DNA of 64,000 nt from Glebionis coronaria. Lineage: Eukaryota; Streptophyta; Magnoliopsida; Asterales; Asteraceae. The notes beneath the pieces are model-generated. The model had not been told where the DNA came from and did not search any database. It worked only from the letters and a program-made list of their open reading frames with translations. The stretch spans positions 265,085,706 through 265,149,705 of the forward strand of contig CM046877.1 of the NCBI GenBank assembly GCA_025667525.1, written 5' to 3'. Position numbers and translations under genes: made by a program. Positions 13,319 through 26,353 of this stretch are shown piece after piece (within the stretch, counting starts at the first letter, position 1; each line of letters starts with the position of its first letter).

Positions 13319-16300
13319 TGTGACAATCCGTCAATTTACGATTGATATTTTATTCTCAAATATAATTTGAAAATATTATTTTAATGTTACAATATGAACT
13401 CACTTATTTTTGGGAAGAAATTTGGATTTACGTCTTGAAGTAGCATCGACTACGTTTAAACCGGAGGATTCAACGTTACGTGCTTACGTTTACATACACC
13501 GTCCTTGGTGACAGTCCGACATTTCAGAAAATAAATTTATCTGTGAATATTATTTTAGAGTTTTAAATTTGTGTTAGTTCATAAACTCACAAATTTACGA
13601 GAAGAAACTAAGACTTACGATTTTATTTTTAACGTCCTTTACGACTAAACCGGAAACCTTAGGATTACGTATTTACGTTTTCGAACTCCGTTTTTGATGA
13701 GACAATTTTTATTAGATTCGTTTTGTGCCGTTGATTCATAATTTATAAAAACGTTTTTCGTAAAACGACCCGAGGGCATGCAAATCGAGGAAACTAGAAT
13801 CGAGGAATACCCGTAAATTAGTGGAATGAGACAAGTTTACACTTTCCCCACCCCACTAACATGGGGCGGCCAAACCATGGACTTAACACCCTTAGGTGTC
13901 AAGCCTTAAGCAAAGTGAATAACACTTGTCCTTTAAGCTTACTTTCTAAGCTAAACAATTTACCAAAACCACTAGCTAGCTCATTCTTACCATTTACACC
14001 ATGCAATCAACACCCATTTTCTCTCTTCACCTCATATGTGCCGTCCCATATTTCTTCCACAAACACCATTGTGATCAAAAACAACCATGAAATCCTATGT
14101 TATACTTGCATATGTTGAAGCCCTTTTGAAACCCTATTGATTGATGGTGCTTATAACATCCAAGGAGGAGTTTTCATGGAGTAGTAGGGCTGATTTTCCA
14201 CAAGGTTCTCATGAAGAATGATGGTCTTGAAGATGGTCTTGGTGCATCACAAGTTTCTCCATCAAAAATCCATGTTTTGATCAACCTACATCATCATGGT
14301 GGTATAAAGATTTTCCTCCTCATCTGCTTGTTATTTTGATTATGTAAACATGTATTTTATTTCCTATTTTATATATTTATGATGATTATATGATGATAAA
14401 AATGTTATGTGGGGATTTGTTGTTGATAATCATGGATAAAAAGATGAAAAACTATAAGTAAAAATGGGTAAATCTTGTGTAAATAATAGGCTGTATAAAA
14501 ACAGTAAAGAACCATATGGTAAACTGATAAAATGATGAAGTAGAATCCATTTACAGTAAGCTATGGGTCTTGTACACATGTGAGAGTTGGCCATGCAATG
14601 GAGTCATTGTAATGAGTGAGATATGATCAAAACAAGTTTAGGGTATAAATCTGAGGTTACTGTTTTGGACGATTTTTAGAAAATACTTAAATGATATTTC
14701 AACAGTAGCTATAGTAGAGTTAAATGTAGCACATATCATGTAGTTTATGTGATAAAAATTTGAGCTTCTATCTCCATATAGAACTCAAGATATGGCAGTT
14801 TTGGTGAAAGTGAAGATAAAAATCAGATTTTAGAAAATAAAGTATAATAATATTATATAAGCACTCAAAATTATATTGTATAAAATGTAAAGTTAAAACC
14901 CACTAACTCATGAATTTTATTTATATAAATAGGTACAATGATAAATAAGTGGACATTTTATAAAAATGGTAACTTGATATGTTTTATAAGATATAAAACT
15001 ATAAACATGATTTTTACGACTTTTTCGGCTAATACCGTAAAATTAACGTTTTTATTAAATAAAACTTAGATGGTTGGACCCGTCTAATGAAAACTTTATA
15101 AAACTTATATACTGATATATAGACATGTATAACAAGTAAAAACCGATAAAACCCGAACTTTAGGGCATACGGACATTAACGAGCTAAGTAAACATATTGG
15201 ACTAATACTTGGGTTAATAATTGGACAACATAAGATAAACACCCATAAAAAGAACTTATTGGGCTTAACCCATTTGGGCCCAACTTGAAAGTGTATGTAC
15301 TGATAATATAAGTACAAAAAGGATTATTACAAGTTAAGAACTTATAATAGGCTTATTGGACCTAAAACACGTAAATAGGTAAAACGAGAAAACTAGTATA
15401 AAAGTTATCAACACATAACTCTAAAATGAGTAAACGAGAATATGTAAACCCACTTGATCATCAAATATAAATAATCATCATATGTATACATAATTGTTAT
15501 TTTTATAAAGTCATTGGACATGAGTCTAAGACAAGTATTATTTGTCTAGGTTTCCGTGATTGAAGCACGTACCGTACGTCCGAATTGCCGATAACCCGCC
15601 TTCCCACATCAACGTGAGTTCATAGCCTCGCACTCTTTTAAATGTTTTTATAAATGTTTTATAAACCCGCTAGGGAGATAACATGTTAGTTTTTATTAAA
15701 TAGGACACCATTTGTCCCGATTGTTTGTTTATTGATTTTGGACCCGAATGATTGAATGACCCGATTGTATGACCCGATAAATGATTAAAGGACCCGATAG
15801 ATGGAATTAAATGGATTATTAAAGTTAGGTTATGTCACTAAAAGTCCCATTAGCATGAATTGTGAACTACCGGGAGTTGGTAGACGCTTATGCATTTAAT
15901 AGTATTATTTGGGGACGATCACCCCAGTTCGCGCCTTGACGGTTGATCCCCGTCGTGCCACATTGATTGGTAAGAGAATTTATGTATGAGAAGATTTCCA
16001 TAGTGTGACCTTTGTGATGACACGCTACTTTAGATGGGCAAAATTGGTATCGGGTTAGCTACCCATTGTTGGTTTAGTAAGGTAACAATGTCATGCGGCT
16101 TATAATAATCCAAACTAACGAAATAATATTAGACGCTTCGAATTACGATGTATTGCCTGACTAGCAATACAGGGTCATACTATTGATATTATGTACGTGT
16201 TTTGGTTTTCATAACCATATTCATATAACGGTTTTTGGTTTCATACAACGTCATAAGACGTATTGTATGATGTTTTTACGACATTGGCTCGTATAATAAT

Positions 16301-16808
16301 TTTTAAGGCAAATGCCTATATTATGATTTTCGATAAGGATTTATATAAAATGACTTTGGCTATTTTATGGCCTACTACAAAGATTTGTATAAAATGATTT
16401 TGGCTATTTTACGGCCTATTACAATGAATTGTACGAATTGATTTTTGGTACTAGTTTTATACCAAAGTTATATTGATGGAATTTATTAAACTCTATGAAT
16501 TCACTCGGCGTTATCCCTGACCTTTTCTTTTAACATGTTTTATCTCAGGTACTTGAAGGTAATTCTTGGGAAGACGACAAGAATTCATGGCCCGCACTTA
16601 ACAATATTTTTCCATTCAAATACTTTGTAAAACTTTGTATGAAATATAATGACTTGGGACCGATGTAACTTTGATGTTTATGAATGGAAATGATTTATTA
16701 TTAAACGACACGATTTTTATGAGTTGTCTATGATGTGAGTAATGTGCTATCCCGTAACACCGACGAGTCTTCCGCTGTATTGAGTTATATAAATTTGGGG
16801 GTGTTACA
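13319..16808 (+). repeat. Element F 5' LTR (3490 bp)
   Basis: It is equal in length to the 3' copy. It contains TGGGCT/TGGGCCCA boxes at 15260-15265 and 15275-15282, the putative intron 15614-16548, and two copies of a 44-bp-period unit (TATAAAATGAYTTTGGCTAT) at about 16342-16430. A frame of 85 codons from 13861 is present in both copies but has no recognisable product. Confidence 0.95.
15614..16548 (+). other. Putative intron inside F's 5' LTR
   Basis: The donor-like AAC|GTGAGTTCATAGCC and acceptor-like TTTTATCTCAG|GTACTTG define 935 bp. A CCTGACC that could serve as branch site is about 30 bases before the acceptor. The matching site in the 3' LTR is 24555-25489. The ends match those in A and E. 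This is prediction only. Confidence 0.5.
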
Positions 16809-16811
16809 GTT

Positions 16812-16823
16812 TGGTACCAGAGC
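16812..16823 (+). other. Primer binding site of element F
   Basis: TGGTACCAGAGC follows the LTR end after three bases. It differs at one position from the initiator tRNA-Met site TGGTATCAGAGC used by A, E and H. Confidence 0.85.
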
Positions 16824-19734
16824 TCTCGTTATAGAGAACGAAAGATTTTAAAAACCAAGGTTTTGAATAATACATTTCAAAGTCTTTTAACTATAAACAT
16901 TTTCTAAAAATGTCTAAAAATCTTTTGACTATAACGGTGCCGAAGAATTCCCGAGTTACCGACAAGGCCAAGACTGAGAAGTGTTATTTTAATATATATA
17001 TATATAACTTGGATTATATATATATGATGTAATTTTATTACATGATTGTTTGATGATTATTTTGATTTTTATACGAGGTATTTATACGACGTCGATTGTC
17101 ACAAGTAACCCTAAATCCCCTAGTAAATTAGTCGAAGCTATTCTCGTAGGAATTCTAGCTATCCAAGATCTAAACCAAGTTGTGGATATTTATGATCCCA
17201 ACAACTGGTTGATATTCGTAGAAATGTAGATATTAGTTGATTATGATATTGAAAAAGAATTGGCGAGATTAAATCTGATACCGATGTCATGACGATCTTT
17301 CCTTATAGAGTGGAGTTTGACAAAACGTTATCACCTGGAAAGATGTCATCTGATTCGTTGTCATCCAATTCTCAAATTGAAATCGAAAGGGTGAATGTTG
17401 CACTTGAGGCTGTTATTGGAACCATTACCCAAAAGCCTCATGCCACTAATACCTTTCCGAGAAGTCTAGTTGAATGATCAAGTCATTTCATATTAATGAC
17501 TCATTTGATAATTGTTGTTGTAAGAGCTAATAGGATTGGAAATTAAGTGTTGATTCATATTGAGATTGTATTGCCTTTACAAGGCCGAAGAATAAGGTTG
17601 TAAGTATTGGATAATGAGGTAGGATATCGAATTGAGTATAAAATTGATTGAAACTTGAATAAAGTAAAATTTAACTTGTATGGGATATAAGATTGTTAAG
17701 TGGAAGTCGTTAAGTTTTGTGATTGAATTATAAGGATTTAATTGATTATTGATTTGTGTTAAGGGTTGTTCCTAGACCATTGTCCACTAACGAGGATGCC
17801 TAGTGTCCAAGAAATAAATTGAAGAAATCTTCTTCTGAATTGAGACCGATGGATCTTCAGGGACATATAGAACACCTAATGACTCTTGTAGATTAGTATT
17901 CATTGTAGTATCTTTTAAAAATCCCTAACTTAACTGGGATATCAGTTGGTAGGATGAGTTTAGTAAATTGTATGACATAGTGACACGTAATGTGTTACGG
18001 TACAATTTGACTTGTTTGTGATTAATGGAAAGACTACCTTTGATTGCTAAATTCTACATGTATCGATGTTATCTATCTTTTATTGCTTCATCCTAATGAT
18101 CGCATTAGTGATGCAACTATTGAACAAGTACTCATCTCGATTTGAGTTACGTTGTGAATTATTCTTTTTGAGTGCCATCGAGATCATGAACCTCATGATT
18201 ATCTGGCTAAAGCTCATTTCCTATCATATTGTAGTTAAGTTCTTGGTAAACAACTCTTCATCACTCTTTTGCAGATCACTCATTGTTTTTATAAGATAAA
18301 ACAGTATCCCTTGAGAAAAATTAAATTTTAATCACTATAAGGATTATTCAAAGTGATATTTATAAGTGATTGTTATCGAAATGAAGTTGTTTATAAAACA
18401 CCTTGGAAAACTTAATTGTTTTCATAACAGGGAAAATCTTTGTAAATTTATTTTGATTCTTATTTAAGAATTAAACATGTAAATGTTTTTATTATAAACA
18501 TGATGATAAAGTTTTGACGAACTGAGTATTGCATCGTTAATCTTGAAATTGTATATAGTTGCGCGCCTACATACAATTTGGAATGAACTATGCAAGACTG
18601 ATTAGTAGTCACCATAAAACTAATGAATAAACATTACATTTTCTGTGAGGATTGTGAAGGATTAAATTTTAATGAGATCTGCAAGAAGTGAAAAATAAGG
18701 ACATAATGTTAGGGACACCTACATATGTGCCTGTAGCATCTATTCTTCTGAGTCGAATTTACTCATCTGTGGAAATTGTCTTATTTGACAATTGACAATT
18801 CTTTCTTGTCCAATTCTCCCGTAGTGAGATTTTTAGGAAAAGTATTTGATTGCCAAGTGTTGATACCCGACTGGATGTATCAACGTTCCTATCATTTCTT
18901 TTGATTTGATTTCATTTGAATGACCTAGGTAACGATCCGAGGAGCTTTCGAATGCGTACTCAAATTATGAAAACATGGGATATATTCATGTTCGTTAAAT
19001 GTTTTCGTCTGTATCTGATTTGAAATTCTCTCGCATAGATTATGCGTTGACCTTACTCTTTTAAGGTTAGTTATGTCTCCTGATATCCTTGAAATTGTGA
19101 AGGATTATGAATTATTATTAGTCTTTTGAGAAGTTCACATCTTATCGACGACAATGAAACTGAAAAGTTGATAATGCCGGTAGAATGAGTTGATTGATTA
19201 TGACATGACGACATTGTCTTAATTGATGGGAACTCGAGTAGAATTCCCCTAAATGATAAGATGTTGATTATCAAAAGTGATTTAAATAATCCCTGATAGG
19301 TGGCTGTATCCTGTACTTAGACTTAAAATTATACCATGAATGGTTGTGAACTAGTTATAGATATTGTAATCTAGAAGAACTTAAAATAAATGTATTAAAA
19401 GGTGTTTATGTTATCTAAAGCTTTAGTAAGTATTTGTTGGTGAATTACCTAGACTTTCGCCATTAAGGCAAGTTGAAATTGGTATTGATTATATTCCCGG
19501 TGTTGCACCTATGCCTTGTGCACTGTACGTCAGCACCATCTGAATTTAAGGAATTACCGTACAACTGAGAAAGTTGTCGGAGAAAGATTTTATTATACCA
19601 AGCCTGTCATCCTGAAGAGCTATGGTGTTATCTTTCCTTATATTTATAGATTACTGTGACTGAGTAAATTGACAATCGAAAACGATATCCATAACTCGAA
19701 ATGGAAGAATTGTTCCATCATTTACAAGGTTCTA
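16824..19734 (+). other. F leader and probable eroded gag/protease; nothing recognisable
   Basis: AT-rich sequence without a frame I can assign. The longest frame, 17289-17477, has a Ser-rich middle and no recognisable motif. A short (TA)n tract lies at about 16990-17030. Confidence 0.5.
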
Positions 19735-19930
19735 GCAAATTTGATCCATAGCATGGTTATCATCAACTTCGCATCTGCGAAAGAGATTATCTATTCCAAT
19801 CACTACATCTGGTGCTTGTAATGAACATTATGAGTTCCACGTGATGTCGTTTGGATTGACCAATGCACATGTAGCATTCATAAATTCGGTGAATCACGTA
19901 GGCTGTAATTTGATAAATTCATGCTTGTGA
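19735..19930 (+). pseudogene. F reverse transcriptase remnant
   Basis: Two pieces in different frames match neighbouring RT blocks: GYHQLRICERD, and HYEFHVMSFGLTNAHVAF from about 19826 (usual form ...PFGLTNAPAVF). The catalytic Asp-Asp block that should follow is not recognisable. The frame is broken between and after the pieces, so no enzyme can be made. Confidence 0.75.
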
Positions 19931-20299
19931 TCATTAAGGACCATTTGTTTGATTATAAGAATAAGAATGAGTTAATAATTATTTATAGATTGCCCTGAAT
20001 TGGCCAAACAATAAAAACCTGTACCTTAAATATTTAACATATGATTAAAGACTTAAACCTTTACATTATTTGACTATGTGATTAATAGATAATGGAAGCT
20101 ATATTGACTTTTCAAAGATTAGAACCATTAACGCTTAGGGATTAAAAACTTAATCCTTTACATAAAATGACCGTTGGATTAATAGTGGTAAGATGTATGC
20201 ATATAGACTCTTCAAAAATTAAGAGCCCTTTTAAGACTTTGGATTTTACCAAAAAGAAAATGCAAATATGTTTTGACAAATGTTTTAACAAAGGATTTT

Positions 20300-20362
20300 T
20301 AAGGGATTATTCCCTTATACACCAATCATTTAACTAAACTCCTGTTTAGGGGTAAATGATTG
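20300..20362 (+). other. Tandem hairpins with an internal copy of F's polypurine tract
   Basis: The first hairpin is TAAGGGA/TCCCTTA (20300-20306, 20311-20317). The second has a perfect 10-bp outer stem (20323-20332 with 20353-20362) and a 6-bp inner stem CTAAAC/GTTTAG around the loop TCCT. The 18-mer CCTGTTTAGGGGTAAATG at 20341-20358 is identical to the one at F's 3' polypurine tract (22241-22258). Confidence 0.75.
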
Positions 20363-21189
20363 TGTATACCTCAAGACAACTTAAGAAGGATTGAGGAAAT
20401 CATTTAAACCATGACTTGAAATTTGAAACGATACATTTTGCTTTTAGAACTAAGAAAACTTTGACCAAAGTATAAACAAAGGTTTTTCGAACATTTACGA
20501 ATCTTATTAAATATTTTCGATAAATCAACAAAAATCTTGTTAATTAAATCCAAATTTATTTTGAACATTTTATATAATTGGTCGAACTAAGAAATTTAAA
20601 ACTTTTATGTTTACGCTTCATAAAAATTAATTAATAATTATTTAATTAATTATAATAATCATCGACGCTTTAGACGTCGGATTGAGTAAAACAGATAAAG
20701 ATAATAGTAAAGACGAAACTAAAACATAGAAGATATGAAGAAAGAATTTTGAATAAATACGGTTATGATAATTATTTTATCAGGAAAGTGAACGTGATTA
20801 CTGACACATTATGCATAAAAGATAAAGAACCAATTAGGACATGTTCCTTAATAATGAAACTGCAAAATAAAATGCCGAACGATATAAAAATAAACAATGT
20901 TTGTAAAAAGGATAATATAAATAGTGAAAGTTTTCACGGCTAATGTGAACCATTAAAATTTAGAAGCCAATAGCGTTGAATGTTTTAAAGACCACTTGTG
21001 ATTGTCTAAATATGGAGATTGTGAGATATAGTTATGTTGGAATTTGTAAGTATAAGTATTCTATTTATGTCATTTATGACTAAAAGTACCTTTGTCTGAA
21101 GAAGATTGTACTGATGACAATTATGAAGGCAGACATCGCCTCATACATTAGTAAACGTCTAGCTATTGCAAAGGTCATCATCTGAATTT

Positions 21190-21255
21190 GATTCGATTTG
21201 GGTCATCGTCGACAGACTGACCAAATCTACTAATATCATTCCCGTTAATGATAAA
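21190..21255 (+). pseudogene. F integrase remnant
   Basis: The frame reads DSIWVIVDRLTKS followed by a variant of the usual HFIPV block. This is the first catalytic-Asp neighbourhood of Ty3 integrase. Flanking sequence to about 22200 has other eroded integrase-like words (for example near 22050) but stops and shifts prevent any product. Confidence 0.75.
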
Positions 21256-22240
21256 TGCAAAAGAGTTATGTAAACATAAGTGTGCTTGTATCGAACATCT
21301 TTATCAAGATCCTCGCTTCGCAACGAATTTCTAGAGATTTGCTCAGAAGTCATTGAGAACGAACCTTGATGAGAGTACTATGTACCACCCCAATCGAAGG
21401 GACGAGGTAAAGTAACGATACAAAATACTATAAGCGTTGTTCTATGTTTGAATGATTGACCTTTGGTAATGAACCGTATAATCGTTTTCCTTTTGGAAAG
21501 ATTATCATTGATAATCATCATATTAGGATCGAGATTGAATCTTGTTAGGATCTAAATATTAGAGCATCTGTAAGCAGGAGTTGAGATGAAGACACCCGAC
21601 AAACACCCATTGTGAGTTGGGCATGTCTTTTAGGTTTAAGGTTTCCTATGATGGCGAACCTATATACCCGACCCGCGAGACCTGAAATGATTGTTGAAAT
21701 TAGGATCTGATTATTGACTGCCGGTAGTGGGCAAGAGGTTATGTGAATATGAAATGTAGATCTTAAAAGTGCCAAATGGGTAGCGAAGTTATGCCATAAT
21801 TTTTAACCTTGGAAAAAAAATGAATTCATGATCTGACAAATCATGGGATATAAGTCCCCGTTGTATGAGACCATTGAGATGACGTAAAAGTTGGGATTGA
21901 AAGGCATATAAGCTGGATCTACCCTAGGACTTCAAGAACCGCGTGAATTATGTTTCGTAAATCGCACTTGATGGAATATCTATCAAGTGAAATTCTGATT
22001 ATTCTTAATAGAGCTTAGATCGGCGAAAAGTTGCATTCATCAGAAACCCGTGAACATCATGGATAGAGAAAGTAAGTCAACATTTAGCCTGATCTTATTC
22101 CCGTAGTTATGTTTGATGAAACTCGCGTATTATAATGGATTACACCTGTGAGAAAAGACCCAATGTGGAGGAAATACCCACATGGCTTTAACTCTATAAG
22201 AAGCGAGTAGTAAGGTAAGATGATCTTTGAGGACAAAGAT

Positions 22241-22259
22241 CCTGTTTAGGGGTAAATGC
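22241..22259 (+). other. Polypurine tract region of element F
   Basis: TTTAGGGGTAAATGC abuts the 3' LTR start TGTGACAATC. About 20 bases upstream is TTTGAGGACAAAG, the counterpart of the GGGACGA motif upstream of A's tract and of TTTTGAGGACAAAA in E. Confidence 0.7.
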
Positions 22260-25200
22260 TGTGACAATCCGTCAATTTACGATTGATATTTTCTTCTCAA
22301 ATATTATTTGAAAATATTATTTTAATGTTACAATATGAACTCACTTATTTTTGGGAAGAAATTTGGATTTACGTCTTGAAGTAGCATCGACTACGTTTAA
22401 ACCGGAGGATTCAACGTTACGTGCTTACGTTTACATACACCGTCCTTGGTGACAGTCCGACATTTCAGAAAATAAATTTATCTGTGAATATTATTTTAGA
22501 GTTTTAAATTTGTGTTAGTTCATAAACTCACAAATTTACGAGAAGAAACTAGGACTTACGATTTTATTTTTAACGTCCTTTACGACTAAACCGGAAACCT
22601 TAGGATTACGTATTTACGTTTTCGAACTCCGTTTTTGATGAGACAATTTTTATTAGATTCGTTTTGTGCCGTTGATTCATAATTTATAAAAACGTTTTTC
22701 GTAAAACGACCCGAGGGCACGCAAATCGAGGAAACTAGAATCGAGGAATACCCATAAATTAGTGGGATGAGACAAGTTTACACTTGCCCCACCCCACTAA
22801 CATGGGGCGGCCAAACCATGGACTTAACACCCTTAGGTGTCAAGCCTTAAGCAAAGTGAATAACACTTGTCCTTTAAGCTTACTTTGTAAGCTAAACAAT
22901 TTACCAAAACCACTAGCTAGCTCATTCTTACCATTTACACCATGCAATCAACACCCATTTTCTCTCTTCACCTCATATGTGCCGTCCCATATTTCTTCCA
23001 TAAACACCATTGTGATCAAAAACAACCATGAAATCCTATGTTATACTTGCATATGTTGAAGCCCTTTTGAAACCCTATTGATTGGTGGTGCTTATAACAT
23101 CCAAGGAGGAGTTTTCATGGAGTAGGAGGGCTGATTTTCCACAAGGTTCTCATGAAGAATGATGGTCTTGAATATGGTCTTGGTGCATCACAAGTTTCTC
23201 CATCAAAAATCCATGTTTTGATCAACCTACATCATCATGGTGGTATAAAGATTGTCCTCCTCATCTTCTTGTTATTTTGATTATGTAAACATGTATTTTA
23301 TTTCCTATTGTATATACTTATGATGATTATATGATGATAAAAATGTTATGTGGGGATTTGTTGTTGATAATCATGGATAAAAAGATGAAAAACTATAAGT
23401 AAAAATGGGTAAATCTTGTGTAAATAATAGGCTGTATAAAAACAGTAAAGAACCATATGGTAAACTGATAAAATGATGAAGTAGAATCCATTTACAGTAA
23501 GCTATGGGTCTTGTACACATGTGAGAGTTGGCCATGCAATGGAATCATTGTAATGAGTGAGATATGATCAAAACAAGTTTAGGGTATAACTCTGAGGTTA
23601 CTGTTTTGGACGATTTTTAGAAAATACTTAAAGGATGTTTCAACAGTATCTTTAGTAGAGTTAAATGTAGCACATATCATTTAGTTTATGTGATAAAAAT
23701 TTGAGCTTCTATCTCCATATAGAACTCAAGATATGGCAGTTTTGGTGAAAGTGAAGATAAAAATCAGATTTTGGAAAATAAAGTATAATACTATTATATA
23801 AGCACTCAAAATTATATTGTATAAAATGAAAAGTTAAAACCCACTAACTCATGAATTTTATTTATATAAATAGGTAAAATTATAAATAAGTGGACATTTT
23901 ATAAAAATGGTAACTTGATATGTTTTATAAGATATAAAACTATAAACATGATTTTTACGACTTTTTCGGCTAATACCGTAAAATTAACGTTTTTATTAAA
24001 TAAAACTTAGATGGTTGGACCCGTCTAATGAAAACTTTATAAAACTTATATACTGATATATAGACATGTATAAAAAGTAAAAACCGATAAAACCCGAACT
24101 TTAGGGCATACAGACATTAACGAGCTAAGTAAACATATTGGACTAATACTTGGGTTAATAATTGGACTACATAAGATAAACACCCATAAAAAGAACTTAT
24201 TGGGCTTAACCCATTTGGGCCCAACTTGAAAGTGTATGTACTGATAATATAAGTACAAAAAGGATTAATACAAGTTAAGAATTTATAATAGGCTTATTGG
24301 ACCTAAAACACGTAAATAGGTAAAACGAGAAAACTAGTATAAAAGTTATCAACACATAACTCTAAAATGAGTAAACGAGAATATGTAAACCCACTTGATC
24401 ATCATATATAAATAATCATCATATGTATACATAATTGTTATTTTTATAAAGTCATTGGACATGAGTCTAAGACAAGTATTATTTGTCTAGGTTTCCGTGA
24501 TTGAAGCACGTATCGTACGTCCGAATTGCCGATAACCCGCCTTCCCACATCAACGTGAGTTCATAGCCTCGCACTCTTTTAAATGTTTTTATAAATGTTT
24601 TATAAACCCGCTAGGGAGATAACATGTTAGTTTTTATTAAATAGGACACCATTTGTCCCGATTGTTTTTTTATTGATTTTGGACCCGAATGATTGAATGA
24701 CCCGATTGTATGACCCGATAAATGATTAAAGGACCCGATAGATGGAATTAAATGGATTATTAAAGTTAGGTTATGTCACTAAAAGTCCCATTAGCATGAA
24801 TTGTGAACTACCGGGAGTTGGTAGACGCTTATGCATTTAATAGTACTATTTGGGGACGATCACCCCAGTTCGCGCCTTGACGGTTGATCCCCGTCGTGCC
24901 ACATTGATTGGTAAGCGAATTTATGTATGAGAAGATTTCCATAGCGTGACCTTTGTGACGACACGCTACTTTAGATGGGCAAAATTGGTATCGGGTTAGC
25001 TACCCGTTGTTGGTTTAGTAAGGTAACAATGTCATGCGGCTTATAATAATCCAAACTGACGAAATACTATTAGACGCTTCGAATTACGATGTATTGCCTG
25101 ACAAGCAATACAGGGTCATACTATTGATATTATGTACGTGTTTTGGTTTTCATAACCATATTCATATAACGGTTTTTGGTTTCATACAACGTCATAAGAC

Positions 25201-25749
25201 GTATTGTATGATGTTTTTACGACATTGGCTCGTATAATAATTTTTAAGGCAAATGCCTATATTATGATTTTCGATAAGGATTTATATAAAATGACTTTGG
25301 CTATTTTATGGCCTACTACAAAGATTTGTATAAAATGATTTTGGCTATTTTACGGCCTATTACAATGAATTGTACGAATTGATTTTTGGTACTAATTTTA
25401 TACCAAAGTTATATTGATGGAATTTATTAAACTCTATGAATTCACTCGGCGTTATCGCTGACCTTTTCTTTTAACATGTTTTATCTCAGGTACTTGAAGG
25501 TAATTCTCGGGAAGACGACAAGAATTCATGGCCCGCACTTAACAATATTTTTCCATTCAAATACTTTGTAAAACTTTGTATGAAATATAATGACTTGGGA
25601 CCGATGTAACTTTGATGTTTATGAATGGAAATGATTTATTATTAAACGACGCGATTTTTATGCGTTGTCTATGATGTAAGTAATGTGCTATCCCGTAACA
25701 CCAACGAGTCTTCCACTGTATTGAGTTATATAAATTTGGGGGTGTTACA
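22260..25749 (+). repeat. Element F 3' LTR (3490 bp)
   Basis: It is a collinear copy of 13319-16808. Examples of differences are TATTCTC versus CTTCTC near the start and CATGC versus CACGC near 22719. It ends GGGGTGTTACA at 25749, followed by the TCACA target duplication. Confidence 0.95.
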
Positions 25750-26353
25750 TCACACGCTGGCCATTCACCTTAAAATTGGGCCCATTTGGCTGAGAAAGCT
25801 CAATGGTGCCATATGGGAAGACTTTGGCGACGGTGAATGGACCAGACCAACGGCTCTTCAACTTGCCCGAGAAGATCTTCAACCGAGAGTTAAAAAGTAA
25901 GACTTGATCACCAACGTGGAACTCTCGGTTCTTAATTCTAGCATCGTGGATGATCTTGGTCTTCTCTTTGCAGATCAATGAGTTCTCGTAAGCTTCACTC
26001 CTCAATTCATTTAGCTCGTTGAGTTGAATCTTCCGAAGATCAACGGCTTTGTTGATGTCGAAGTTAGCCCACTTCAAGGCCCAGTATGCCTTATGTTCCA
26101 GCTCGATAGGGAGGTGGCATGCTTTCCCGTACACAAGACGATAAGGTGTACAAGCGATCGGGGTCTTATAAGCAGTACGGAAAGCCCACAAAGCATCATC
26201 TAACTTATCGGCCCAAGAGGCACGATGCTCTCCCACAGTACGCTCCCGAATTCGCTTCAATCCGGTTGGAAATCTCGGCTTGACCATTGGTTTGGGGATG
26301 ATAGGAGGTGGAAAGACGGTGATTGACACCATACTTAGCCATGACTCTTGCAA
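25750..26353 (-). pseudogene. B integrase C-terminal part
   Basis: This minus-strand frame carries the end of integrase after a frameshift at about 26262. It has the TPYRLVYGKACHLP block and the SH3-like C-terminal domain (...VGDQVLLFNSRL...GKLKSRWSGPF...) up to NGQRV. There F interrupts it, and the remaining codons are at 13318-13246. This region is missing from D, so it is the only complete integrase C-terminus in the window. Confidence 0.88.

Larger units (their letters stand above)
13319..25749 (+). mobile_element. Element F: chromovirus-like Ty3 retrotransposon with decayed coding region
   Basis: Two 3490-bp LTRs (13319-16808, 22260-25749) start TGTGACAATC and end GGGGTGTTACA. The target duplication TCACA is at 13314-13318 and 25750-25754. 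The primer site resembles initiator tRNA-Met with one mismatch (TGGTACCAGAGC). The internal 5.45 kb has only eroded RT and integrase blocks. LTRs differ by about 1-2% by eye, yet the coding region is far more damaged, so it was probably already defective when it moved. Confidence 0.92.

Noticed and set aside
13861..14118. 85-codon frame in F's LTR (also 22784-23059)
   Set aside because: No recognisable domain, overlaps probable promoter sequence, and its duplication is explained by the LTR pair.
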